Source: Sipunculus nudus (taxonomy: Eukaryota > Annelida > Sipuncula > Golfingiida > Sipunculidae). Taken from it: a DNA stretch of 64,000 nt. Location of the stretch: positions 52,761,370 to 52,825,369 of the forward strand of contig CM049307.1 of the NCBI GenBank assembly GCA_026874595.1, read 5' to 3'. Within the stretch, counting starts at the first letter, position 1, and each line of letters begins with the position of its first letter. Both the position numbers and the translations under genes were made by a program. This document shows positions 13,101 through 24,500 of the stretch, piece by piece. The notes beneath the pieces were generated by a model. It had not been told where the DNA came from and ran no database searches. It worked only from the letters and a program-made list of their open reading frames with translations.

Positions 13101-16100
13101 ATTTTAATAAATAGTAAAAAACTCTTTTATTATATGTGCTGCTTATAAGTAATATGGCCAAATCAAAATCTGTGTGACAATAGCACTCCATTTGTTAATA
13201 AAATAAATGAAATCAATCCTCTTCCCTGTCTCCAAAGATACTATCAAAATCATACATAAGCTAAACACCAATAACTCATAATAAAGCTTATATTTATTAC
13301 CACACAAAACCAGCATATGCCTCTTTCCCAAATCATATTTTTTATCATATATAACAGCTGAGCGCCGTGACCCATGGGTCCCTTGTTTTTGGTTTGTGGG
13401 CAGATATAGACCAGTTACAGATTGAGTTTGCGTTTCGTCCCAGTTGACCTACTTTTGACTGTTTTACGGCTCCTGAACATAGAAAATTTCATGAAAAATA
13501 TGAACTTCCATGACAAATACACATGTACGAATTTTTTTTCGCAATGCCTGCAGATATTGGCCTGATTTTTGGTGTGTGGGCAGATATTGACCAGTTACAG
13601 ATCGAGTTTGCGTTTCGTCCCGGTTGACCCACTTTTGTCCGTTTTACGGCTCCTGAACATAGAAAATTTCATGAAAAATATAAATTTTAATGACAAATAA
13701 AAATGTACAGACTTTTTTTCACAATACCTGCAGATATTGGCCTGATTTTTGGTGTGTGGGTAGATAATGACCAGTTACAGATCGAATTCACGTCTTGTCC
13801 CAGTTGACCTACTTTTGACCATACGACACCACCTGAACGTCAATATTTTTTCAAAATTTAACAAATGTTTCTAATTTGCCCCAGGCGGGGGCATTCGTGT
13901 CATTCTGACACATCTAGTTATAATTAATTCTCTCATTATATGAACATATAATGTTTGACCATTTGAAGATTTATAATGGTTTTTTATATAAACACTTTTA
14001 TCATTCTTTTCCTTTGCAAAACTTTTCCTACCTCATGTTTTGAGCTTGCATTGCTACAGTAGGATTCTGGGGCAAAAACTACATTTATTCATGGCACATT
14101 TATCAGCCAGACATGACCAGTTGTCATTTAGTTCTTTTTGAAAGGGGTACATTTTTGTATGTATGCAGTGTCAAAGCAGTCACTGTTAGCCACTATGTAA
14201 CACCTCCCCCCCCCCCCCCCTGCTTTCTTCTCAAAAAAAAAATTTAAGACAACTCATAATGGAAATACATTGAAAGTATATGTGTTTTGAAATGTTGTAT
14301 ATTTGATCTGCCATATATAAGGGCAAAATCAAGGAAATTTGATTTGTTACATCCTGGGAACCCTGAACTGTGTCAAAAGTTTGTCACTTTGAACATATCC
14401 TTCCTTTATAAATTTAAAGGGAACATTTTGTACTTGGCTCAACTAATGGGAAGTAACATTTGGATTGTACATGGATTCTGTTGAGTTACAACTATTGGTT
14501 ACTTCCTTATGCAAAATAATGCATTTCTCAAGAATCCAGACAGATTTAAGATCATCCAAGTCAATCTGTGCATGATGCACAACCAGCTAGTACAGGTTAT
14601 TGCATTCAGGAACTTTGTTAACATTTTGATTTGAAGAATCAAAGCCGCAGTTTGCAAGACCTGTTTGGAGTAACAGTTTTGCTTCATTGGATGCTTTTTT
14701 ACAACTCAGTTATTGCTGAAAAATTTGTTCCACTGCTTGCTATAGTAATAAAATATTCAACTTGGGAAAATTTTTGTGACAAATGTAGATACTTAAAAGC
14801 ATGCCATATATAATTTGATATGAATATATTTTATTATATGCCACATATATCTTCAAGTCATAACACTATCTGTATCCTCATGTAATTTTTTCACGCCCAT
14901 CTTAGACAGAAAATATTTGTGTATAGACACCATCCTTCCATTTATTTTTAGTGTTGCTATGATAACTCGCCAAACCTTCATGGATTTAAAAAAAAAACTA
15001 CCTATAACGACTAAGTACTAAGCAATAGATTAAGTCACCGGAGAATGAATCTAGACAAAATCCACATTTATTTAATGAGTTCAGAGGTCATTTCTTTGTG
15101 AGACTTCTTTTTGGAATTGCTTTGATGACCAGGAATTTGATTAGTTTTGCTGATATTTAGTAGCAATGTTAAACCATTAAAGTTAATCCCCTTGGATTAA
15201 ATTGGCTGAAAAATCTGTGCATAATAATAAGGTCAGGGGTCACAATACATTTGACAAGCATATTATGCTATCCTGCAGTGCTCTTGTTACCATAATAAAA
15301 AAGATAAGCCCTGTTTACATGGTTAAATCATGTTTCTCTTAAATCATTCTCCATTTTGTCAAGGAATATAAAGCAGAAATTGTTATCTATTTTTCAGTGT
15401 GCAAGTTCTTTGTCACGGAGCTACAATCAAGACTGGATGAAACAGGAAAATCTAAAGAAGTTCTGGAGACAGGACACGGCCTGGAGCTTAAGAAGAAGAG
15501 ATTCAAGTACAACACAGCGTAGGTTTCTGTACATCCAGTGTACACCTAATGCTAAATTTTCTGTATACTACCTGTAAAATAAGGCCACATGTAGGACTGG
15601 CTGAAATTGTATTAGAATACCGGTGGCCTTATAACTCTTATTAGATAGGTCAGTTATAACCAATTGGAATGCTTTTGGTTCACTCAAGGGTGGTCTTAAT
15701 GGACGGGGGGTTTTATCACACTAGTGGTCCGACAGGTTCCTCAGTTTTAACACATAGCCAAACTGATCATTGTGTACCAGTAATTATAAATTATGCACTG
15801 AATATTAGTAAATTTATTAATATATCAATATTTTGAGGTGTCTAAATTGTTGAAAAAATATTAACTATCAGTGTGCTTTATGCATTTAATTTTATGCTGC
15901 AATTCAGAATACACAAAATCATCAGTTACAGTTTCCTTCGAAAACGATGGTTATGGCTCATATGTAGATTTTGTCTTTTGTGTACTTTTTTCATGTATAA
16001 ACTAAATGTTTATCTATGTTTTATTGATTCAGTGAGCTACGCTTGATAGAAGCACTGAATGACCCACACGTATGTGAGAGGATCCTAGAATATAATGTTC

Positions 16101-19100
16101 ATGCTGAGAGGAAGGGAAGTCTCCGCTATGCCAAGGGTCAGAGTGAAACCATGAGCACACTGCATGGACTTGTGTAAGTATCAGTAAGATAAACCAGACC
16201 TTGTGCTTTCTCTATTCACTCTGTCACACTCTGTTTCAACACCTCATGTCCATCTGTGTTTTTAAGCTTATATTTTGCACATATAGAATTGCACATAGGA
16301 GTGAACAACATAAATTGGCCCCATAGACAACGTAATATGTTCCTCTTTTTACAGCAAGTCTGGACTTTTTACAAAACTTAAAATACCAGATTTATCTTAA
16401 ATGAACTGTGAAAAAGACACTCACTCCAGACATTGGTGATAATAAGAGATTAGGCACACCACAAAGAGAATACTCATCATGAACACAGAATTCTTGTATT
16501 AATTGTAAAGTTTTTAGCCTAACTTTTCATATTAAATTTGTAGTATTATATCTATTCAAATGTCATATAAAAATGTTAAAAGTGAAAAATACCATTGCTC
16601 ATTATGTGATGAAAAGGACGAGATTCTCAGTGAAGACTGGTGGCGAAGTCTGTTGGACAGATTCAGTACTACTTTTGGACTAGACTTCATCAGCTGCAAC
16701 AAATATAGATAGATGTGGATTCTATTTGTTGTTATACCAGTGTGTCACATGGCAGCATCAGACAGATTCTAAGAGGATAAACCCGTGGCATCCTCATGAT
16801 GTCACATTTATAACAAGTATTTAGAAAATACTTGGACCTTCATAAGAGTTGCTGACCTGGGTCTTGTAAAGGGTGCGGCTCTAAGCAGATGTGCGGCTGT
16901 AAAAAAGGGGTCTTTAACTTGGCACTAAAAGTTTTATTAGTAAATCCTGAATGCCACATGCTGTTCCTTAATTTCCTCAGTTTTCCTTGATATTCTCCAG
17001 TGGTATCACACTCTGATCAAAATGAACAAATGGGCTGTATTGAATCAGAGTGAGACTTAATATCACTTATCAGCCATATTCTTGACTATTCTTCCAAAAA
17101 AAATTGAAAATGAAGAAAAACCATATCACCTTTTCAGGAATGTTTTTGATAATTGTGATTTATAAAATTATTTAAAGATTTGAATTTTTCTTCATTCAAA
17201 TGGTTCTTGAGTTTCATGGCCAGTTGTCACTTGTTTCCATCTTCACAGATTTAAAAGATTTATGTTAGCTTGGCACCATGAATCATCGACATTGATCTCT
17301 TTATTTTTCTTGTAAGTAAAAGATATCATATATTGTAAAAATGAATTATCAACTGATGCAGTGTAAATCAATTTGTCATGTGTTTTGCTAGGTGGGGATT
17401 GTAATATTGACATATAATAAATGTTTACAGGAACAAGGGTGTGAAGGTGGACCTGGGTATACCATATGAACTGTGGGACAAACCATCAGCAGAAGTCACC
17501 AAGATGCAGAGAGCTGTGAGTTATTATCATTCACACTCAGAGTATGGGAGAGAGAGAGATAGAGTAAGAAAATGTGAGAAACTTAGTATCAGAGAGAATG
17601 AGAGAGTGGCATGCAGGAAGAGAAATAGATGGACAGACAGAGAAAGACAGAAATAGAGAGGTGTGAGAAGGAGAGAGTGAGAGAGACAGACAGACTAATA
17701 TAGAATATCTTATAATATATAAATAAGGGATTACTGCAGGGTTATTTATCTCTGTTTTGTACAGTTCTTCTCCACAAGTATATTGTCACACCTTAGTCTC
17801 TAACCAGATTTGCATTTCAAGTCTTTGACTGACCTGAGATTAATACAAACTATGTAAGAATGTATCAAAGCTAAGACTAGAGCTTTCTTTCTCCCTACAT
17901 TTGTTCATGGCTTACAGCCAAATAATGTTTGGCATGAAATTCCATTTACTTCCATACATCCTGTCTATGGCATCTTGCATAATAAATAGGACCCTGTGAC
18001 CAGCACATTATATCTGCCTTTGTCACATGATTATATCTTAATTTTATTTAGAATAAAAATAAATTTCATTATCATAATATTGTGAACACTTCTTTTAAAG
18101 TGGTCATGATACATTTGTGCTTTAACCATTCCCTCATAACCACTTCTTTCATTAGCAAGGTTTGTTGTTTATTGCCAACAGGACCAATGTAGCATCACAG
18201 CCACATGAGTATAAACATTGCAGCATTAACCATCATGTGAGACAGAAATTCTGGCATGTTAATGTAGATATTATCACTGGCTTTCTCTCTTCAACATGGT
18301 ACAGTTTTGTAATAAAAAAAAAAAAAACATATTATATGAAATCAGTTTATGAAAAAGCATTGCATCCACTCTCACCTTGCTTACAGTGCTTCAAGCTGGC
18401 AGAAGATTATGAAGAAGACATAGAAGACTGGTTTTTTCACAAGCAGGAGGAGATATCAATAGCTAATTACATCTGCCGAGACCGCTACTTGAAAGGAAAA
18501 GATCAGCGTAAGTCACCATCACAGTATAACACTCCACTCATACATGCCTCAGTTCACTTCGTCTGCGAGGGTTTCAGTTTTGTGACCTTTGTGAAAGGCA
18601 AATTACTGTGAAAATCAACACAGGTGAACTGTCATTTATACATTCTACAGCCTCATTCACCTCTCATGTATGTTATCCATACATACTAGGGCTGTATAAA
18701 TAAACTGATCTATTGATAAATGTCGATACGCCATATCAATATGATTACCATTACTCTATGCATGCTGTATCATTGTATCGACTAAACACAAAAAACTTTC
18801 ACAAATATAGATACTTTTCATACAGCCATAACCTAAATTATAATCTGAGGTATTTTTAAAGTTAAACTACTTAAAATGTCTTTTATTGACCTTTTAAGAC
18901 TAAATAAAATCATGTTTTGTCGTATGATCTGCTGGACGTGGAATATATGTACAGATCTTAAAGCTTCCATGACAAGCCATGTGAGCAAGATAGACTAATC
19001 ATGGTCTTTTTTATTTGTTTACAAAAAAAAAATCCAAAGAGCATTTGATCGATACACAAAGGAAAATAAAGTGTATCATCAATTCATATCAGGTATTGTT

Positions 19101-21516
19101 TTAAGTATTTCGCAAAATGTATTGTCCATAAATGGGCATACTTATATTGTCAAAGTAGAAAAGTAACACTTTTTATTATCAGTAAATACAGTTGAACCTG
19201 ACAGAAGGCCATTTTTCTTATAAGGCCAAGAGTCTATTAAGACCACCCTTGCATTAACCGAAAGCATCCACATTGGTTAAAACTGATCTGTCTTATAAGA
19301 CCACCCGTGTTTTATGACCACCTTTGGCCAGTCCCACGGGTGATAGTATCAGACAAGTTTCCTGTAATTGATGAAGAATTTTACTTGTTTATACTTCCAC
19401 ATGGGTCTTGACTCTTAGGTTCAACTTATTTGTTGAGATGTTGCCCATAATAAAATCATAGGATGTTGTCCAGTATTTTGTGCCTGTTACAAAATAATTC
19501 ATGTACTACTGTACTCTGTGTAGGTTCCTGTGTGGGAGATCTCAGAAAATGGAACTCTTGTTTAAAAATGTAAAAGATGGAAAAATATTTAAATTTTACC
19601 TCACAAATTCAGACTCTGGCAAAGTTACTTTTCAAGAAATAACAAAATATGAGACGGAGCTATATTACTTTTATGTTCAGTATTGTTATATTTTGAGGCT
19701 CAACGCAGTGTTGCTGCCAGGCATAAAAAAACATCTTGTGTCTGATCATTTTATTTGATATTAACTAAAAAAAAAATCTCTCAAGTCTGTGTAACTAGTT
19801 AACAGTTTCCAACCTGTAATGTGATGGATATTCAGACAAATGTAAGCCTCCAAATTTATTGTCAGCGACTTGGGTCCCTCACTTTAACGCAATCAGAATC
19901 ATGAGCCCTTATGTAAAGCTAACTCTGATGCTATCAGTCAGACCCCCTCATTAGTGAAGGACAGTATCATTGACTCAAAAATATCCATAATTATAAAATG
20001 AGAAAGAAGTAATCCACCAAATAAAAAGAAAGGTATATTGTAAAAGGGTGAACTAAATATATGTGAAAATGTTGTTAGTGGAAATAGAAATGGATACAGG
20101 TAGATATGATAATAACAGGCATTTTGGTGTTCCACTCTTGTCTGATTGAGAAATCTGCCTGTTCACCCGGTTTACATTGTAGTGATTGATTTTTTTCCAG
20201 AGTGTTTGGCCGAGGTTTTTGTTCCTGGAAAGGATGACAAGGAAAAAGATGACCCAGAACCAGAGGAGAAAAAAGTAAAAAAGAAGAAAGGAAAAAGTAG
20301 GTGTCATCAGCTGTATGACCACGAGTTTGTGTGAATGAAAGTGTGAACAACTCCAATATAAAATTCAGTGAAAGATATCATGATGCTGTGAAAGCAATTA
20401 TTTAAGTAAGCTTGTGGTAAAATTAATGTTAAGAAGGTCCAGTTGCATATCCTCACTGTAGTCTTCATTTTGTAAGATGGATCGTAAGCACTAAGTCACT
20501 CTGCTGCAGAAAAACTGTATATGTTTGTAAAAAAAGGTGACATCATGTATCAGGCGAGGGTCAGTTTGAAGATACAAATTTGGGTAAAAATTATTTTTCA
20601 AGAAATATCCACCAGGTGGCACTCACTAAGAATTAGCATATCACATACTGCGATATCCCCTGATTGTCTAAAACAGTTCCTCAAACAATGTGATATCCTG
20701 TGTTTATAAGCAACCACTCCTTACTTGCTGTGATATCCTACAATTGTCTGCAACCATTCCTCACATGTTGTGATGTCCTGCTATTGTCTGGGACTTCCTT
20801 CAAAAGACTAATTTGTCCGCAAATTTTAAACATGTTCAAACTGCATTTTCTTTGATTCTTTGATATTTGTTTTGAAAAATATAAGTTGTTGGTAAACCAA
20901 CACACTACATCGAAAAAAAATTGGGAAACCAACATTGTAGTCTGGTATACTTGACCATTTCCACCACACAAGCGACATCTGTTGGTGGTGACCAAAATTA
21001 AGTATTCAAGTCTGTTATGTTGTACAAAGTGAGAGAGTATTTGTTTAATATCTAATTCTAAGAAATAAAACAGCTGCCTTACTTAAGGGAGTAGAGTTGG
21101 AGTCTCTGGTACATATCTTGTCTCATTTTATAAAATCCTCAGTGCTGGCTTACTGGACCTGAACATAGTAGGTCAACTTTAAGCACAGTGCACTTGCTCA
21201 TGGAAAAGGTCTCTTTGTGCCTTTACTTTCTTCTGGCATATCAGTTTTCCATTACCAGAATTTCTCATAAATATTTTGAAAATGTAGACCATTCAGGGTT
21301 CCAAATATTTAGGACTCTCGGTCAAATTCTCTCCCTACTGACAGATTTACAGATTTTTTAGCTCTAAAAATGATATCATTACAAAAATAAGGAACCTTTT
21401 AATTCATATCATCTTCCACAGAGAAAAAGAAGAAGAAGAACAAGGAGTTGAAGGGTGATACAGGGACCACAGGATCTCAGGAGGAGAAGAAATTAAATGT
21501 CAAGGATGAACTGTAA
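7023..21516 (+). CDS. CNPY4: Canopy family ER chaperone, CNPY3/CNPY4-like (complete, 7 exons, 265 aa)
   Basis: Exons: 7023-7161, 15398-15518, 16033-16173, 17431-17515, 18387-18507, 20201-20296, 21422-21516. All junctions are GT-AG and in phase, totalling 798 bases. Residues 1-20 form a hydrophobic signal peptide. Six cysteines fit the saposin-like canopy fold: C45 and C48 (CEVCK), C101 (VCERIL), C163 ([16 protein letters not shown]), C192 (YIC) and C204. The family hallmark [15 protein letters not shown], then LGIPYELWD, closely match vertebrate CNPY4/CNPY3. A lysine-rich tail leads to a terminal KDEL ER-retention signal. CNPY3 and CNPY4 are ER chaperones for Toll-like receptors (CNPY3 with gp96), so a role in receptor folding is inferred. 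CNPY3 versus CNPY4 cannot be settled here; the symbol denotes closest resemblance. Confidence 0.92.
7162..8950. other. CNPY4: First part of CNPY intron 1
   Basis: AT-rich intronic sequence with short chance reading frames only; no repeat boundary or gene is recognised. Confidence 0.6.
8950..9875 (+). mobile_element. 5'-truncated non-LTR retrotransposon (LINE) relic, C-terminal end and 3' tail
   Basis: The frame from about 8985 reads [13 protein letters not shown], then [18 protein letters not shown], then [18 protein letters not shown]. These are the typical end of a LINE ORF2: post-RT YNTR...FNSFLPxxxRxWN, then a CxC...HYLLxC zinc-binding cluster. A stop after ARMRL and a later frameshift break the frame, so it is dead. 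The 3' tail ends near AATAAATCATTCAAAC (about 9857-9872). No reverse transcriptase core remains. Confidence 0.75.
10263..13917 (+). mobile_element. Helentron-like non-autonomous element, family A, copy 1 (interrupted)
   Basis: The 5' tip ATGCCCTCGCCAC folds with GTGGCCGGGGCAT around an AAA loop and is followed by ATAG. A TCCGTCAT run follows, then direct units of about 178 bp (marker GCAGATATTGGCCTGA), and a 3' end with the inverted tip GGCGGGGGCAT (13884-13894). The terminal hairpin GTGTCA/TGACAC then precedes CATCTAG ending at 13917. Both outer flanks are T. It is split by a family B insertion at 10939-13385. It lies in CNPY intron 1 and matches the inverted copy in LIN54. Confidence 0.78.
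10939..13385 (+). mobile_element. Helentron-like element, family B, copy 2, nested inside family A
   Basis: It starts AGCTCAGCTGACT with the family's 5' hairpin and ATAG, then a GTCC run. It ends with inverted tip AGCTGAGC (13356-13363), perfect palindrome GACCCATGGGTC (13369-13380) and CCCTTG at 13385. It interrupts a family A unit inside GATTTTTGG, leaving TT on the left and TTTTT on the right, so the target was a T run. A second GACCCATGGGTC palindrome at about 12786 suggests an internal older end or a composite. Confidence 0.72.
13918..15397. other. CNPY4: End of CNPY intron 1
   Basis: AT-rich intron with a poly-C run at about 14207-14220; no gene or bounded repeat is recognised. Confidence 0.55.
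15398..15518 (+). CDS. CNPY4: CNPY coding exon 2
   Basis: Acceptor tttcag at 15397; encodes [17 protein letters not shown] then [18 protein letters not shown] before donor gtaggt. It holds cysteine 48 and the first canopy helix. Confidence 0.9.
16033..16173 (+). CDS. CNPY4: CNPY coding exon 3
   Basis: Acceptor attcag, donor gtaagt; encodes [20 protein letters not shown] and [18 protein letters not shown], the best conserved canopy segment. Confidence 0.92.
17431..17515 (+). CDS. CNPY4: CNPY coding exon 4
   Basis: Acceptor ttacag, donor gtgagt; encodes [19 protein letters not shown] and ends in phase 0 after QRA. Confidence 0.9.
17540..17700 (+). repeat. Purine-rich GA/GACA simple repeat
   Basis: Degenerate GAGA and GACA tract beginning 25 bases after the CNPY exon 4 donor. 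Confidence 0.8.
18387..18507 (+). CDS. CNPY4: CNPY coding exon 5
   Basis: Acceptor ttacag, donor gtaagt; encodes [18 protein letters not shown] and [14 protein letters not shown], carrying cysteines 163 and 192. Confidence 0.9.
18508..20200. other. CNPY4: CNPY intron 5
   Basis: AT-rich intron. A segment at about 19190-19345 with repeated AAGACCACC-type words resembles an old MITE; a second such segment lies at about 15610-15745. Neither has clean ends. Confidence 0.4.
20201..20296 (+). CDS. CNPY4: CNPY coding exon 6
   Basis: Acceptor ttccag, donor gtaggt; encodes [17 protein letters not shown] then a K/E-rich tail. It holds the sixth cysteine. Confidence 0.88.
20645..20795 (+). repeat. Short tandem repeat, ~50-bp unit, 3-4 copies
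   Basis: Repeats of TGTGATATCCT, then ATTGTCT, then ACCATTCCTCA in CNPY intron 6. Confidence 0.65.
21422..21516 (+). CDS. CNPY4: CNPY last coding exon: lysine-rich tail and KDEL
   Basis: After acceptor ccacag the exon gives a KKKKK run, a G/T/Q/E-rich linker and NVKDEL before TAA. The KDEL tetrapeptide retrieves soluble proteins to the ER lumen. The 3'UTR continues into 21517 onward; an AATAAA at 23246 is one candidate polyadenylation signal. Confidence 0.88.
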
Positions 21517-24500
21517 AATGTACATTCACTGAGAGCAAGTTCATGTCACCACTATTGTCCATTCTACAACAAGTCCTGACCTGAACTCTCATTTCTGATG
21601 GTAGGAGCTAATAGATGGTATTGGGGCCCTGAACAGGTTTTCAAATTTAATTGATTTTGGAATTAACAAGTGACCCATGGGTCATGTTTCTCATCTGCCA
21701 TACAGACTGTTGATAATATTTAGAAGATGATATGGGAGCCAGGAGCTTGTCTTTTATTGATTATTGTATGTTTTCATCATGATCTGCTCTGATGTTTCAA
21801 AGTAGGGTGTATGATTAATATTATCACATGCCTGTTAATGTAAGAAATATTGTTCAACAACTCACTAGCATTATTTCAAAAGCTTTATTGAAACATTTTA
21901 GGGCCTCAAGATCATTGTGATATTAAAAATTTTGTACAAAAAGACTTTGAACCGTAAAAGTAATCTGCATATTAATGCATTATGAATGGAATTAAACAAA
22001 TCCTAAGTTGGCATTTAACAACTTCATTCTTCTAATACTGAAATCAGATGATCCAACAAAACCAGCCAGTTATTTATGGTTTGTGAATTTATAATTTATA
22101 GTTAATGGTACCTTAAACTGATGTGTACAAATGAATGTCTTTATATTACATAAAAAAATGATTTTTTTTTCTGTGAGGGCTAATATTTTTTTCAAGTTCA
22201 CTGTTCTTCTGGGATGATGTTTTTTTCTGCTGATTTTAGAGCCTTACCTTTCATCACACCCTGTCAACAGGTATGAGAGATTTAGTAAGGGCTGATTTGC
22301 ACACAAAACCATCTGTTTGTTCCAAAAGGTTCATTAGATGCACTGTATGTTATTCAAGAGTGGCTTGAAATATCAAACACGTTTTGGTGCTTAGCATAAC
22401 CACCATTTAAAAGTCTAACAGCATTTTCGTATTAAGATAGGATCTTGTCTCTGCATGATATTGTTTGTATAATTAAACTAAGCTTGATAAATCACAACCC
22501 TATATCACATACTGAATGAAGCCTCAATGTGGTAGTGGGGTTTCTTATGACAATATCAGGTCTGCACAGAATAATGTTATTTACTGAGATACATCTTTTG
22601 TGATAGCACCAAATGTTGTCTTGTACAAGTGTGGTCATTATGTTAAATAATATCTTTGATTCATTTAGTTGTCTAGGAGGTATGCGTGATTCACCATGGC
22701 AACAATTATGATGTCACAATTGTAACAATGGTGCTCCTGGACTTCAGCCAAAATATTGTTCCTGCAATAGGACCCATATGTTCTTTCATATACTCAAATA
22801 TGAATGGTGTAAACAGAAATATGTCTATCTTTATAAGTATTTATAATAAATTTGTACATGGAATTTCCATTTTACATAAATGTACCATACAGGTCTAAAC
22901 TTAAGAACATGGTTGTTTCAGTATAATTTACAGTTACAGCAACATATTCCCTACAGGTTGGTTTCTGTAGAATTTTTCAAAGGAATTACAGGTTATACTT
23001 CATTGTATTGTGGACTGCATGGTAACATTTTCTTAAAACTGAGAGTAAAATAATAATTCTTTTAATTGGTAGAATGGCTAAAGGCACTGCCGTCGAAAAC
23101 CCAATTCATGTAGCATTTGATATTTGTATTGTGTTCTGTTTTGTGTTAATAGGTGGCATTTAGGGAGGTTGTTTTTAAATTTAGTGCCATCTTGCCATAT
23201 TCCCCACATCTCATTTCATGTTTTCATTCATAACCCTGTCATGTCAATAAACATAATTCTAAAGTTTATTTCATAGGATCATCTTTAAATTGGTCATGTA
23301 TAACTGATACATTGAATCAAATGTACACTTTTTTCTTAATAAAAAACTGTCAAAAGAATTTGGCCTTGAATACTGGTATGTATAATATGATTGAAAAGCA
23401 TGGGTAAGAATCTACTGATCAGCAGTTTAATTCATATGTTCAGCACCAGAGTGCAGCACCTCTGTGCTACACTGGTGGTCCTATCACTGGTGGTGAATGT
23501 ACAGGATTTCTCTGACCACGACAACAAAACAGCCAAAATTTAAAATTTTAGGTACACAAAAATGGTAAAAATGTCATCTAAGAATGTTAATAGAGACCTA
23601 CATCAAGGCTTACTGGCAGTCCTCAAGTGAATGTCTGCTTAAGGAGAGAGAGTCACTATGATGACCGTAATTTCACTACGGCTGATTCTCTACAATCTCA
23701 TTGTTATGCAAAGGACCCCGACTCATCCTTACTTCTTTTTCCATAAGGGTGTTCTGTTGTAGGGGTCCAATGTATATATAGGGGTATGTGTAATGGTATA
23801 TAAATTATCCCACAAGTGAATTTTTATAGTTGACCCCACATAAATAGTTAAAACTCAAGCACAAAATATAGTACCTTTAGGGGCTAGAGGACCTTTTTCA
23901 TGGACAGTGTTCCATGCATTTCATGAAAGCAAAATCCCTGATTTTACCCTCAATGAATTTTGAAAATTCCAGAAATTTCATTAAGTTTGTATTCTTTGTG
24001 TGTGTGTGGGGGGGGGGGGGGGGGGGGGATAGGAAAGTGGTTTTTTTTCCAGGGGGGGGGGGGGGGCAGGAAGGAGTAACACTGATTTTGGTAGAGTTTT
24101 CACAGGAGTCATGAGAGAGTATACAGAAACCAGCCCACTTTCTCTTCAGCGCCATTCATATTTCCTCATCCCTGAAAGGTTTCCCTTGACAATTATTCTC
24201 AAGTTTCCTTTTCCTTGACTGTATCAAGAAAAACTAAGGTTTTCAGGCTGGTTGGGAACTTTGATGGGCTGGCTATGTTGTGGGAAATGATATGATTAAA
24301 ACTTTGATATAGCTGGTCACCATTCCTACCATTCAAGGGCATGCCGAAGTTCGGCTGCCAAGGGTTATCTTCACTGTGCACCTTTACTATGATTATAACA
24401 TTTCATACAAATTTGACCATGAATTTTCATTATTTAGTAATTGTTGATAAAACAACTTTAAAAAATGGAACACTTTCGGCAAGGGTATATTGTATGGTAT

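Noticed and set aside
18162-18611. 149-codon frame as a single CNPY exon
   Set aside because: Only 18387-18507 has canopy similarity; it is bounded by a good ttacag acceptor and gtaagt donor, with intronic sequence on both sides.
21664-21690. Family B 3' end in the CNPY 3'UTR (GACCCATGGGTC)
   Set aside because: Only the palindrome matches; the inverted tip and the CCCTTG end are missing, so it may be chance or an old remnant.
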